A DNA stretch of 64,000 nt, from positions 67,607,676-67,671,675 of the forward strand of contig CM043969.1 of the NCBI GenBank assembly GCA_014529385.2, in the 5' to 3' direction. Shown here piece after piece: positions 34,298-45,783 of the stretch. The stretch comes from Adiantum capillus-veneris. Lineage: Eukaryota > Streptophyta > Polypodiopsida > Polypodiales > Pteridaceae. The translations under genes and the position numbers were made by a program. Positions within the stretch are counted from its first letter, which is position 1. Every line of letters begins with the position of its first letter. The notes under the pieces were generated by a model. That model made no database searches and had not been told where the DNA came from. It worked only from the letters and a program-made list of their open reading frames with translations.

Positions 34298-34640
34298 ACA
34301 TTGAGGACAATCCTTTACAAAAGATTGAACATCACTCCTCATAGTTGGCCAACATACTACAAGTCTCAAAATTCATTGCATAGTTTGATCTTCCGCAAAG
34401 TGAAGTCCTACTATGGTAATATGTGCTTGGCTTAGGTACTGGTTTTTCTCCTCAGGATTAATGCATAAGAGCAATATTCCATCTCGATTTCTTTTGTATA
34501 GCCTACCAGCTAGTAATGATACATAGCTGATTGCTCGATTAATCCGATTGTAATAGGAAGTGGTATTTGTGAATACACTTGAGCTATTGTCATCAATGAT
34601 ACCATGTTTTCCAACCATCGAGGTATCATTTCCACGGAGA
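34298..34640 (-). pseudogene. First HHCC zinc-binding module
   Basis: After RNase H the frame 34618-34373 reads AGRLYKRNRDGILLLC and QAHITIVGLHFAEDQ, with His at about 34423 and 34402 spaced seven residues. An in-frame TGA follows, then LRLVVCWPTMRSDVQSFVKD and CPQCQ (34298-34309). This is a complete H-x6-H ... C-x2-C integrase-type zinc-binding module, all four ligands present, preceded by the LYKR...C block normally found once before the integrase core. Confidence 0.75.
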
Positions 34641-34699
34641 ACAAATTGGCATCTGGTAGATCATCGGCTACCCGTTTAGTTGATTCTCTTGAAATAATC

Positions 34700-35990
34700 C
34701 TTGACAAATGATTTGCTCTTTGATGTGTAGTGCCCTTTTTTACAACCACAGTGAATCAAATTCTAGAAGAATGATGAACCATCTCACTATTCTTCCTATG
34801 TTGCATGGCTTGTTGACCAAATACAACAAAGCTTGGTGGTCTAAAAAGAACACAAACTTGTTGGCTAATAGGTAATGTCTATAGTTTTAACAGCATAGAT
34901 CATTTCTAAGCCTTCTCTTTTAGTGGTAGTGTAATTCTTTTCTGCCATGTTCAAATGTCGACTAGCATAAGAAATAGAAAAGTCAATTTTCTCATCTCCT
35001 GGTTGAGCTAGTATACAACCTATGGCAAAATTGGAAGCATCTACATGTATGTGGAATATCTTATTCCAATCTGGTGCTTTCATTATTGGAGCTGAGGTGA
35101 GAGCTTGCTTAAGCTTCATGAAGGATTCTTCACATGCCTCGGTCCATTCAAAGTGTGTAATCAAGCTATACATGGGTTTTGCAATTATAACGTATATGTA
35201 AATGAACCGTCTGTAATATCCACAATGCCCCATGATGACTTGAATCCCCTTGACTGTTGTTGGTCTAGGCAAATCAACAATGACATGAATTTTTTCAATA
35301 TCAGTAGCTATGCCATTTTTAAACACTATATGTCCAAGAATTTTTCCTTGTCTACCCATGAATGTGCACTTTTTTGGATTTAGGCAAATCCTATAAAGTC
35401 TACATTTTTCGAATACCTTTTTGAGGTGTTCAAAATGTTCAGTTCGGATTGATGAATGTACGCATAGATCATCCATGTATACTTCCAAGAATTTCCTCAG
35501 ATATTCTTTAAAAGCATGGCTCATCAATCTTTGAAAGGTGGCTGGAGCATTAGTTGACCCAAAAGGCATAACCCGATAGGAAAAAATACTCCATTCCGTT
35601 GCAAAAGCAGTTTTATGCTGATCTTTTGGGTCAACCAGAAGTTGAATGTATCCCGAAAAGCCATCTAAGAAACTGTAAGCTTCTTTTTCTGCAACTTGTT
35701 CTAAAACATGCTCAGTGATTGGAAGAGGAAAGTTGTCTCTAATCATAGCTGCATTCACTTTTAAGAGATTGACACACACTTGTAATTTTCCATTCTTCTT
35801 TGGTACTACCACAATTAGAGACACCCAATCTGTGTGTTCAATTTTGTAAATGAATTCAACTTCCTTTAGTTTCTCAATCTCTTCCTTGGTTTTCCTGGCA
35901 AATGTTTCATTATATGTGTATGTCCTTTGTCTACTTGGTTTCGCATCATCTCTCATGGGTATGGTATGTTGATAAACTTTTGAATCAACA
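34700..35990 (-). pseudogene. Reverse transcriptase and RNase H of large Gypsy copy 1
   Basis: The frame 35956-34865 carries WVSLIVVVPKKNGKLQVCVN, AYSFLDGFSGYIQL, FSYRVMPFGSTNAPATFQRL, the catalytic YMDD at 35468-35479, KILGHIVFKNGIA and GYYRRFI. RNase H begins with FHIHVDASNFAIGCILAQP and continues past TTTKREGLEMIYAV. A frameshift near 34865 then leads to KFVFFLDHQALLYLVNKP and GTTHQRANHLSRI. All core reverse transcriptase blocks are present, but the C-terminal RNase H is broken. Confidence 0.88.
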
Positions 35991-36025
35991 CCCTTGAGAT
36001 ACTTGTAAGACCAAGCGAAGGTATC

Positions 36026-38357
36026 TCAATGTTCTTTTAGCAAGCTTAGCAAAAGCTCTTCTTCTTTCCCTGGTAGGTTGTTTGCAATGTAGGTAGGCCT
36101 AAGTTCTTTCCTTGGTTCAGCCAAGTCTATTATTTTCACGTTTTCGGGCCCTTCGTAGGACTCGCCTTGTTTCTGTAATTCCCTAACAGGTTGTTTGACT
36201 ATGATCTTTTGAACTTGGAGGGTATACTTTGTGTAATGGGAGGGAACACTCATTACATCCTTACCATCCTCTTCCGTGGTTTCCATTTTGGTCGTATATA
36301 TCTCCTTTAGAGCTTTTTTCAACTTTGGATATTTCTTTTTCCGCTCAACTCATGTCATGATTGGCCCCTTGTCCTGTTTGTTTGGCTTTGCTTGAGTATC
36401 CTTCCTTGTTTTTCTTGATGTTTTTGACATTCTGGATTTTTGTTTGAAGGATATCTGTTAGTGATTTTGTCCTTGACACAATCATGTACCTCTATCTGCA
36501 TCAGGAATTGTATTCTACTGGAGACTGATGGCATATGTCGTGTAATTCACATTTCTGGTGTCTCTTTTTTGTCTATACCATTTTTGTCTTCTTGATTTTT
36601 GGTTAGGAAAGTCAAAATACTTTTCCTCCTCTCCTTTCAAGAGTAGCTTAGCTCTCACATGTTCTTTTTTTGAACCTGAATTTCTGAGGTAGCTGAGTGT
36701 TCGTCTAACTCATCTGTTGCATCGTAGTAGAGGTCTGAAAAGACTTGTTGAGCTTTCATCAAGTCCTTGGGTTCATCATTTGCATCTTCACTATTGAGGG
36801 TTGAAATCATTTGGATGGGAATTATGTCGTAGCCATTCTCATTGCAAAATTGAGTAGGCGTAGACGTATTCACACATACATCCATTTCGCTAAAATTTGA
36901 GTCCACTCAAATGGCTCAAACAAATGCTCTACTGGAAAGTTTTCAAGTTCATAGGCTTCGTCTGTGCAATCCCTTTCTAGAATGCATTCTTCTCGTTTTA
37001 AACTCCCATTTTCTGAAGCTCCACACATCCAAATAGGAGTGTCTTTGTATAACCAGGATGGAAGCTTAATTTCAGCCAAAGAGACTGAATCAAACTCTTG
37101 TATGGGTGTTTTCAAGACATCTCTATAAGTCTGATCTTTTAGATTTACCCTTGTTATAGATCCCACTTGCTTCAAGTACAGATAATTGTTTCCCCAATCT
37201 TGGATAAGCTGTACCAGTTGCATAAAAGGTGTTCCCAATATGATTTCATAATTGAGTTTTTTCCCAAAGTCTACTATGGCAAAAGTGTGTTGATATTCAA
37301 TTCCAAAGGAATTGACTATCACTTTTTCAAACAGCCCTAATGGTCTCTCAATGTGTTTGTCAACCAATTATAATTTTATTCGAGTTTTGTCTAATGGCTG
37401 GTTGTCCCCAGGATTACCATATTACTTTCGTGGCTATGGCTATGCCTGCTCCACTATCTAGTATTGCCATGGTTTCAGTGTCATTATATTTCACTGGAAG
37501 GGTGGTGTTTCTTTCTTCTCCTTCGTAATATTCTCCGACTTTGTTCATTGGAACAGATCAAATCTCTTTGTTGTCCATTTAGTTTTTCAAATTTCCTAAT
37601 TTTTTGAGATAGACCCCGTTATCCCCACCTTCTCTAGGGTTTTCTGTAGATCATTCCATAAATATGGTCTGTGTTTTAACAGTCCTCCCACGGTAAGAGT
37701 GCATTGGATGGATGTAGACATGATTGAATGAATGTTGTCTACTTCTAGGGTCTGTTCAACTCTTTTTACTTGAGTGGTCTTACATACTATGGATTCATCT
37801 TTGTTATCTCCCAAGTAAGAGGGTTATGTTTTCAAGGTCAATGGTTTAGACATTCCTGAAGCTTCAGATTTGCAATCCTCGTACAAGGATTGTACATCCA
37901 CGTTCATATCAGAAGGTAGGTTGTCCAACCAAACTTTCTCTATAGGAGCTGACTTTAGAGTTAGGATCCCATCATTGATCTCTCTAACTTTTTTCCATAA
38001 GTGTCCTGGCTAGTCTTCCTCTACGAATGGAATTCTGTCTAAGGTATCTTCGCTGTTCGGCACTACAAGTTCTGGTTCTTTTGTTTCAAGGTGAAGTTCT
38101 ACCACCACATCGGATTTTTCTTTAGTGTCTCTTACCACAAGCTTCTGAGGTTTTGCCATACTTTCAAGCTTGGGTTCTTGTTTTTCCAGCATTTCTTGCG
38201 TCATTCTTACCAAATTTTGATAAGCTTCAAGCTTAGCTACTTCCATGTCTGGAGAGGAATAATTCTTCCGTTTGTTTTCCATGTTTTGGCCTACTTTAAG
38301 TCCTGCTTGGTAGGCTTCCAAGGTTGCATTAATAGGCTCAAAAATATTATCAACCAA
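36026..38357 (-). pseudogene. Retropepsin 1 and linker of large Gypsy copy 1
   Basis: The frame 38357-38010 is a Glu/Lys-rich linker. The protease active site LDSGAG lies at 37444-37461 on the minus strand with FAIVDF and EIILGTPFMQ about 70 codons later, the two conserved parts of a retropepsin half-dimer. A stop and frame change fall between them. The frame 36322-36026 carries the protease to polymerase connection (VKIIDLAEPRKELRPTYIAN, LLSLLKEH) common in plant Gypsy polyproteins. Confidence 0.78.
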
Positions 38358-38534
38358 AATGGATCCTCAAGATTTCACGGTTGTTTCCTTAATTTCACTT
38401 CCAGTTTATTTCACCTTCTTCTAGAATAGATTTTTTGCTTTCTCCTCAATTTCAGCCCGTTGTTTCTGTTTTCTCATCTCATATCTTTTGCTTCTTCTTC
38501 TTTTGATTCTTTGAGAAGAAACTTTTGTATTTTT

Positions 38535-40970
38535 TTAATCATCAGAGGAGTTGTGTTTCTTTTTCTTAGCCTGGGCTCTAATGATTACCTTGATTGGAAC
38601 AATCGGTTCACTCTCAGATGAGATATTAGGTATCACTTGGACTACGTTTACTACTGTTTTACCCTTGTTTAAAGGATTTTTAGGACAATCTTCCGAAAAG
38701 TGTCCCCCCTTTTTGCAACATTGTATGCAATAGGCTTCAACTGGCTTGGGATTTTTTTCGGGCTCGAAGCATTCCTTTTTCCAATGATCATCTGCACCAC
38801 AGTTGTGACAGTTTTTTGTTCTTGGCTTAATCATGGGTCTTACCATGGGAGGTCTGACACCTTGATTAGCTACATAATACATTGGTGCAAGCTCTGGTGG
38901 AGCATAAGTCACGGTTTCTTTCATTAGTGGTGGATGTGAATTGTACCAATCTCCCTCTACCACTACTGTAGATGGACTAGGCTCAATATAGGGTGTAACA
39001 TGCACTAATGCTTGTTTATTTATGACTCCTTCGGAGTGCTTGTACTTTACAGGCACTGCATTATGTCCTGGATACGGAGGTTGTTGACCCAACACACGTT
39101 GAGGTCTTTCCATACCCATCGGTGGTCTTTGAGCCTGGGCCATATTAGACTGATATCTGTACATGGGTTGTCCTTGTGGCCTCCTAGGCACGTATTGAAC
39201 ATTCCCATCATACTTTGGTCGGAAGTAGCACTCGCGGGTTCATGGTTGGTCCATTTACCCTCGATTGCACACCATTTTTGTGGCCTAATTGGTTGTCCCT
39301 GTTGAGGTATCCCTTGTCCTGGTCCCTCATAGGTGCTTTTTGCATGTTTTTCATCATGTCGTTCATCCTTTTGAGCATATCTTCTATGGCTTAAAGTGGT
39401 GCTGCAGTAGACGTTCCCACTTGTGCTAGTTGTGGATGTTGTTTTCTCGCTTTGGTTATCCTTAGGGACATCTTCGTTGAAAATATCACAATTGTCTCTG
39501 AAGTCAATAGCATCTGACACACACTCTTCTAGGGTTGTATGCTTCTTGCTATACAATATAGCATGAAGTTCTTTGTTTAGCAGTCCCTCTAGAAATAAAG
39601 ATATGAGTCATTCTTTTGCAGGTATCTCTAGCCCTAGGCATCTGGTAATGTATTGTTTCATTTGAGTCGCACAATCCCTAACAGACTCACCATGTTTCTA
39701 TTTAAAGCTGTAGATTTGAGCTATTGTATTATGTTTGATCTCCGTTTTGGAACAAGCAGCTACAAATCCTTGAGCTAATGTGTTTAAGTCCATGATTGAC
39801 CTTGGTGGAATGTTTTGGAACCATGTCAATGCTTTTCCTTCTAATGTCATTCCAAACCCCTCAAATTGAGTATGGAAATCGAATTTACGTTCTGCTCTTA
39901 GCACTTGCTTAAAGCTTGCTAAGTGGTCATATGGATCCCTTGATCCACTGTATTTTAAGTCCCATTTCTAAAAATCAGGTGGTCTGACGCGTCTATTTGG
40001 TTCAACTCCCGATCTCCTGGCGGTTGGTCCTGTTCCGAGTCCTTCAAACCAGTCTGTCGGAAATAGTGACTCATGTAGTCCTGGACTGGCCTTAGTGTCA
40101 CCTGGTTTTCTTCATGATGAGGTGTTTTTTGGTTTCTTAACATTACTCTCAGATGATCTCTCACTGTGTTCATCTCTTGGAATTGTTTTTGGTCCTTGTC
40201 CCAATATCCAATCCCTTATGGAACCCTTGGTATTTGGTTTGTTCTACCTCCTCAGGAGTCATCATATCAACGTTGTTGTTGTAACAATCCCTAAACAGGT
40301 AGGTTGGTAGGTATGCTGATCCCTTATCTTTGATCTTGAAGATATAGATGATCTTCATGGCCGTTAGTTGTCCTGATTTGGCATGGGAAGTCCACAGAAG
40401 ATCTTTTACGTTTCTATCCTCCCAACAATAGACTCCGATCCTAGGATTATCCATATTAAGCCGTTTCAAAAGCTTCAAATCTACTTGATCGTATCCCTTG
40501 AATTCTAAAGTTGGTGGTCCTTCTTTTGCTAACATATATGGAATTATGGTGTTTACTTTTAACCCCCATTTGTATATCACGTTAGGGTTTTTAAATTGTA
40601 CATACTTAGTTCCATTTTTGTCCATGTACATTTTTCCTTGTTTGTTTGCCCTAAACTCTTCTTCAAACTCAATACCATGGTCATCAATGCAAATAGCATA
40701 CTCCTCGTTAGGGTCCACGTAAACCTGAGCTCCATGGCGATCAGTTTTATAAAATGAGAGTATATGCTTATAGCGCATTGTCGTTCCGATTTTCGAGCGA
40801 GTCGAGTAAGAAGACATTTCAGATGTTGAATCTGAAAAAGTGTCTGAGACTTCTTCAAGAATAGTGTGCAATGAATTTCCTTGATTCACGCTTTCTTCGA
40901 TGGATACTCTACTGGAGGTTTCTTCGAGTATACCCTGATTTCCTAGTACACGACGAGATCTAAGGTTCAT
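38535..40970 (-). pseudogene. Gag of large Gypsy copy 1
   Basis: Gag starts at 40970 with MNLRSRRVLGNQG; its first 266 residues have no domain I recognise. After frame changes, 39904-39698 holds the gag core (GMTLEGKALTWFQNIPP, LNTLAQGFVAACS) followed by an ESVRDCATQMKQYI block. The frame 39191-38535 carries two zinc knuckles, CHNCGADDHWKKEC and CIQCCKKGGHFSEDC, then a basic tail. At least three frames are used with several stops. The gag core and paired knuckles are typical of Gypsy elements; the long N-terminal extension is not. Confidence 0.8.
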
Positions 40971-40997
40971 ATAGACTTATGAAGCCCTCGATAGAGT

Positions 40998-41008
40998 ACT
41001 TACCTTTG
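40998..41008 (-). promoter_or_regulatory. Candidate splice donor upstream of gag
   Basis: The minus strand reads CCAAAG|GTAAGT, a full plant donor consensus, with the break between 41004 and 41003 and 33 bases before the gag ATG at 40970. See the acceptor at 60559 in copy 2. Confidence 0.5.
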
Positions 41009-41259
41009 GATTGACTTGTTGTCAATTCCACTTGATTCGATTGCAACTTTCTGTCAAGCTACCGATTCCTCGTCTGCAAAACTGTCCTGATTATCTATGT
41101 GTATCACTTCAAATCGAGCTATGGGAGTCAGCAATTGACTTTCAGATTTGACTTTGGCAAAAATTAGAGGATTAATTTGCAACTTGGAAACTGAGTGAAG
41201 ATGTACCAATTTGGATCCGATTGAACCCAAAATCGCCCAGTGGCTTTGTATTATGCTGG

Positions 41260-42300
41260 TTTAACACTGTACAAGTTCAAAAGTCAAAATTGGTGTCCCT
41301 GGGTAGCAGTAGTAAATAATCGCAATTATTTAATTTTGCTAGTTTTTTACACTTTTTGGCTTGGTTTGACAAGTATACAACCTGTCAAAGTCCCTGGACA
41401 AGTTTGGACAAATTCTGTTCAAGTTTATCAGTTGTTTTGTGTTCGCAGACCCTGATTTCAAGAATCTATCTTAAGTCTCACTTTTGTGATCCAAATTTTA
41501 CCAAAATTGATTTACGGGGTCTACTTGATATGCTTGACCTTGTGGTATACTCAAATTTGCAAATTTGTCAATTTTTAAAGCAGATGTAAATAATCGTGAT
41601 TATTTACTCCAGCTATATTTTTACAAATCTTTGTCCCAACTTTGACACAGATCTGTTAAGCACCTCAAGTTAAGGTCTCTAGCCAAGTTTCATCAAGTTT
41701 GGAGAAGTTTTGGTCAAATGGTCATCAATTTTCTGTCCGCAGACTAACTTTGCAAATTTGGTCACAATTTTCAATCCAATGATCCAAATCTTACCAAATT
41801 TGGTTTGTGGGCTTATTACATGGTATGCCAACTTGGTAAAAAAATGTTGAAAAATGAGAAAGATGTAAATAATCGTGATTATTTACAACTGGCAAGTTTT
41901 TGCATCCTTTTGGTGAACTAAGCATGTACACATGTTTATCACATCAATATAAGCCTATGAATCAAATTTCAACAAGTTTGGACAAATTTTTTTCCAATTT
42001 ACACTAGAAAGTCAGTACAAACTTTAGTTTTTACCCAGTTTTTTGCCAGTTTGGTGGTCCAAATCTGCTGTGCCTTTAAAAAAGTTGTTTGTACACATGC
42101 AATGAGTCAATGGTATGAACCTTGGTCAAATCTGAGCTAAAAGTTAATAATGACGATTATTATTTCAGACTTGAAATGAACCAATTTTTACAATTTTTCA
42201 ATGGACAGTCTTTTTATGAGCTATTTTAAGCCTATGAATCAAGTCAAAACTTAATTTGGCCTAAAATATCAAGAAAAAGTAAATAATCTAAGTTTTGGCC
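41260..42300 (-). repeat. Leader array of about 280-bp units with inverted repeats
   Basis: A palindrome-like box occurs at 41312, 41586, 41865 and 42143, with a half box at 42279; the first three intervals are 274, 279 and 278 bp. The best copies (41586, 41865) have perfect 10-bp arms GTAAATAATC and GATTATTTAC around GT. Between boxes, a GATCCAAAT block followed by CAAA-rich text recurs in each unit. The array lies between primer site and gag. A related array is at 60741-61342. Confidence 0.8.
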
Positions 42301-42835
42301 AACTCTTTAAATTTTTACCTCGATGTGTCCTTGAGCTTACCCACTGGTTCAGACAACCTTTTAAACTTACTCTCCAGTTGGATTGAGTGCTTTGGAGTCT
42401 TTTCATGCTATTTTTAGCCGTAGACCTGAAATTTTGCAACTTCAAATAACAACTCATAATAATTCTTTTAGAGAGAGCAATGTTCTGAAATCCACCTAGG
42501 ATCCTACTTACCCTACTCCTAGATTCTCATGCAATGGGGTTGTGGAAAGTGTCCACAAACACTCGTTTTCTTGTCTTTTATGGTTTTCTAATTATTGATC
42601 TTAAGACTTGTCTCGTCTATCAATCATCCTCAAAATCCTAATCTATTTCTACAATCCTACAATCCTAAAGGCACTCGACAAGTACGTTTACTTCCAAGCT
42701 ACCTCTACACAGCAAAAGACGACAATCTTAGGCTATGCGGTTTCTAAAAGAAAGTTTTGAACTCTAGACGATCCTAGAGGAAGTTAAAGGATAACTTCAC
42801 AAGACGCTCGTGTTTTTCCCTAGTTTAGGTCTCTT

Positions 42836-42856
42836 CGATCCCCGGTAGCGACGCTA
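42836..42856 (-). promoter_or_regulatory. Primer binding site of large Gypsy copy 1
   Basis: The minus strand reads TAGCGTCGCTACCGGGGATC two bases inside the LTR. This matches the TGG-CGxCGxTxCCGGGGATCGAA type of primer site with one G to A change near its start. Confidence 0.8.
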
Positions 42857-42858
42857 AA

Positions 42859-43231
42859 TGTGGGACACGTGTCTAACCTCACTATCCTATCTTATTGCAG
42901 TATTAGCGAGAACCACGATTAAATTGTCAATCCATGGGATGAAGCTGACTCGACTAGTGTATAGAGACTACAAGAGGGTGTCAACCTCTCGGAAAACAAC
43001 TAACAACTCGCATCTAACTCATGCTACACTCAAGTGACAGAAATCACTAAAAGCCAATCGCTCATCAGCAAACAAATCACATCTGTTGTAGCATCAAATG
43101 ACATCCAAACGTAACAAAACTTCTAGGATATGTTTAAAAGAACTAAGCACACATGCTTATGGTCTCAAATCCCACTTTAGGTCAAGTGCCAAAATCACGA
43201 TTATTAACAGCATTGGATTTTGATCTAGTCG
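42859..43231 (-). repeat. 5' LTR of large Gypsy copy 1, truncated
   Basis: The plus strand starts TGTGGGACACGTGTCTAACC and matches 56834-57205 of the copy 2 LTR. Similarity stops at GATCTAGT/GACCTAGT where LTR-A sequence begins, so about 370 of some 900 bp remain. Confidence 0.82.
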
Positions 43232-44156
43232 CATATCTAGATTGCTAACATAAATTGACTTCCAAGATTTCATAATTAATAGTGTATATAATGCGGGTTT
43301 GTAACAAGCCTAAGCTAGAAGAAAAGTTTTCTAGTGATAGAAGGGGTTTTAAGTTCATGACTTGCTAGAATAGCTCTTTAAGGTCTTTTGCAATTGTCTT
43401 TATGACATTAAAATACCACTTTTCTGATCGATTTGGTAGGATATAAGCGCACCGGTTGAAATGGTAAAATCCAAGTTAGATTTTGAGTTTGCCTTTGAGG
43501 AAAGCGGGAAACGTACACAAGTTTTAGTGTAATTACCGGTAAAGGCTTTCATATTTTGACTTAAAAGACCGAAAGAGGGAGAGAAATGGCGAGAACGGAA
43601 GAGAATATTGAGATAGAGGTCTTCAGTTCAATTCTCACCAGATAGACCTTTAAGATCTCGTGGGATTGCCCCTACGAAGTTTAAAAAAACCTTTAAGAGG
43701 TGGCAATAGGGTCTTGAAGACCATGGAAGAAAAAATTAAAATAATAATAATAAAAAGTGTGAGGGAATCGCCAGGTAGTTAGAGAGTGCTAGAGAGATAG
43801 AGAGCTTGTGTGTGTAGGGGGTAGTTTAGAGAGGGAGAGATATGTGTGTGTATAGTGAGAGAGAGATAGAAGGCTCTGCAATGCAAGTAGAGAGAAAGAG
43901 ATTGCCGGGTTAGTTAGCAAGAAGGAGAGAAAGAGAGAGTTAGAGAAAGTTAGTACTCTGCAGCGTTAGTGGGAGAGTTCGTTTGCAGATTGCAAGCTCT
44001 GTGTGCATGTGTGATTGCCTGCAAGAGGTGTGTGCATTCTACTGTGTGTAGTTTCTTTTGTGTGTGTATGAGAATTAAGAGAGAGGAAGAAATTTCACTT
44101 ATTGCCTGTAACGCAGAAGTAAGGAGAGAGAGGGAGTCATCCTGAGGGAGAATCAT

Positions 44157-44233
<77 letters not shown>

Positions 44234-45055
44234 CTTTTCAAGCCATTAATCAGGGAGTAGAGAGAGAGGGAGATACTTTTGGATACTCTCTGTGTGTTAA
44301 GTTAGGGAGAGAACTATTAAGTTAGAGAGAGAATCATTTCAATAAAGAGAGAGAAATTCCTATTCCCGAATAAGCAAGAGGAAGCGACGACAAAGACGAG
44401 ACAAAAACAAATTTGGTGGACGACGACGGAGATGATAGTAACGCCAACAGAAGATTGAGTAAACCTTTGGTTAGTTGATCCGATTTTAAAATAGTAAGTA
44501 ATAGCTGTTTGTTATTGTTTAAATGAAAACATAAATAAAATTTTATCATTTTATATATAAAAAATTCTAAAAAATAAAATCATTCTTTAACATAAACTTA
44601 AATTTAAAAAACAAAAATTTAGTTGTCTGAAAGTATTTAGTAAAAGTTTTAAGTTCAAAAATAGGATTATCAAATTGGTATATGCTTTTTTAGATGAAGC
44701 ATTGGGATGGGGATTTGGATATTTGATCGGTATTAATATGAAATTCTAGTTGTTATATCCATGGTAGTGTCGGAAGAATTTCTCATATGTGTGTTTGCAA
44801 ATCAATAAAAATCTAGATGGTTTTGAAAGTCGAAAACAATGTTTGAATCTTTGAACGTGTATACTTTAAAAATTTGGTTAAATTGACAACGTAAGGGAAA
44901 TAGAGAAAGTAAGTTCATTCATAAGAAAATAAAAAAATGTGTATGGAAGTAGTATTCATGGCTCTGCTTACCCAAAATTAGAGTCTCAAGAGGCTAGTTG
45001 AGAGGGCCGTTAGGTTATTTGGACTACGTTAATAAGACTTGGAGGGCAACGTTCA
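43232..45055 (+). repeat. LTR-A copy 2
   Basis: This repeats 7857-9526 through to the terminal CGTTCA, with an additional (TG)n(AG)n segment around 44160-44231. It is not followed by the primer site. It interrupts the 5' LTR of large Gypsy copy 1 at 43231 and is joined at 45055 to the next element in inverted orientation. No target duplication was found, so it may be a solo LTR or a recombinant. Confidence 0.75.
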
Positions 45056-45070
45056 TTTGAAATGAACGCC
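45048..45070. other. Palindromic LTR-LTR junction
   Basis: GTTCATTT-G-AAATGAAC forms a perfect 8-bp-arm palindrome where the plus-oriented LTR-A end meets the minus-oriented LTR-C end. Confidence 0.85.
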
Positions 45071-45783
45071 CCTACCACGATACATCATCAAGATGCAAAG
45101 ACCGGCTTCAAGGCAGCAAAGTATATGCTTAGAGCTTGGCTCCTAGCCCCAAAATCTGTAAGAAATGCTCTCCCACCCAAGAAACATACACACTTCCTCT
45201 CTCTTCTCTCTCTCCTCTCATGACCATAGCCATGCACACACAAAAATGAAAGGACTATGCTATGACACACAAGCAATGGGCATGAAACCATCCTCATCCT
45301 CTCCTTCCCTCTCCATGGATATTGCAAGAAAGCACACGAGAGAAAGAACAAGAAGGAGGAAGAGAGTTGTGCCAATTGGAGAGAGAAGAAAATGAACCGT
45401 GCAAGAGGTAGATAAAGGTAGAGAGAGGTGTCTGTAACCTCTCAACTTCCCAACCTCCCAAATCACACAACCCACTCCCCCTTCCTTTTCTTTATTTCAA
45501 GATTAAAGGCTACATAGCTTTAAAAGTTTAGGCATAGCATTTCATTTGGTGTGCACATGGCATTGTCTTTAACTTTTCAACACAAGAGAGGTTTTATGCC
45601 TTGGCCTTACAATTGCGGACCTACTAACATGCCAAGAGCATTTACAAAGTAATATGGGTTCAAACCTCATAGCAACAAGGTTACCTATAGGCATAGATGC
45701 CAATAAAATAAGGTAAAATTTATCAAGTGTAATAAGAAACACGCATCTTTTATCCTTTTTGATGACAAAATTGGAGGCTATCG
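45063..45783 (-). repeat. 3' LTR of element C
   Basis: This LTR is 721 bp and colinear with 47067-47823. Its TG start is changed to CG at 45783. Confidence 0.82.

Larger units (their letters stand above)
30628..43231 (-). mobile_element. Large Tat/Ogre-like Gypsy element, copy 1
   Basis: On the minus strand the order is truncated 5' LTR, primer site, repeat-array leader, gag with two zinc knuckles, retropepsin, reverse transcriptase, RNase H, two HHCC modules, integrase core, a second retropepsin-like domain and a 3' spacer. The primer site and long leader point to the Tat/Ogre side of plant Gypsy elements. The 3' ORF and 3' LTR seen in copy 2 are missing here; LTR-D abuts at 30628. The LTR-A copy cuts its 5' LTR at 43231. 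Many stops and frameshifts are present. Confidence 0.85.

Noticed and set aside
41260-42300. CRISPR-like array because of regularly spaced palindromic boxes
   Set aside because: Spacing of about 280 bp with homologous intervening text means a tandem repeat array inside a plant retrotransposon, not repeats with unique spacers.
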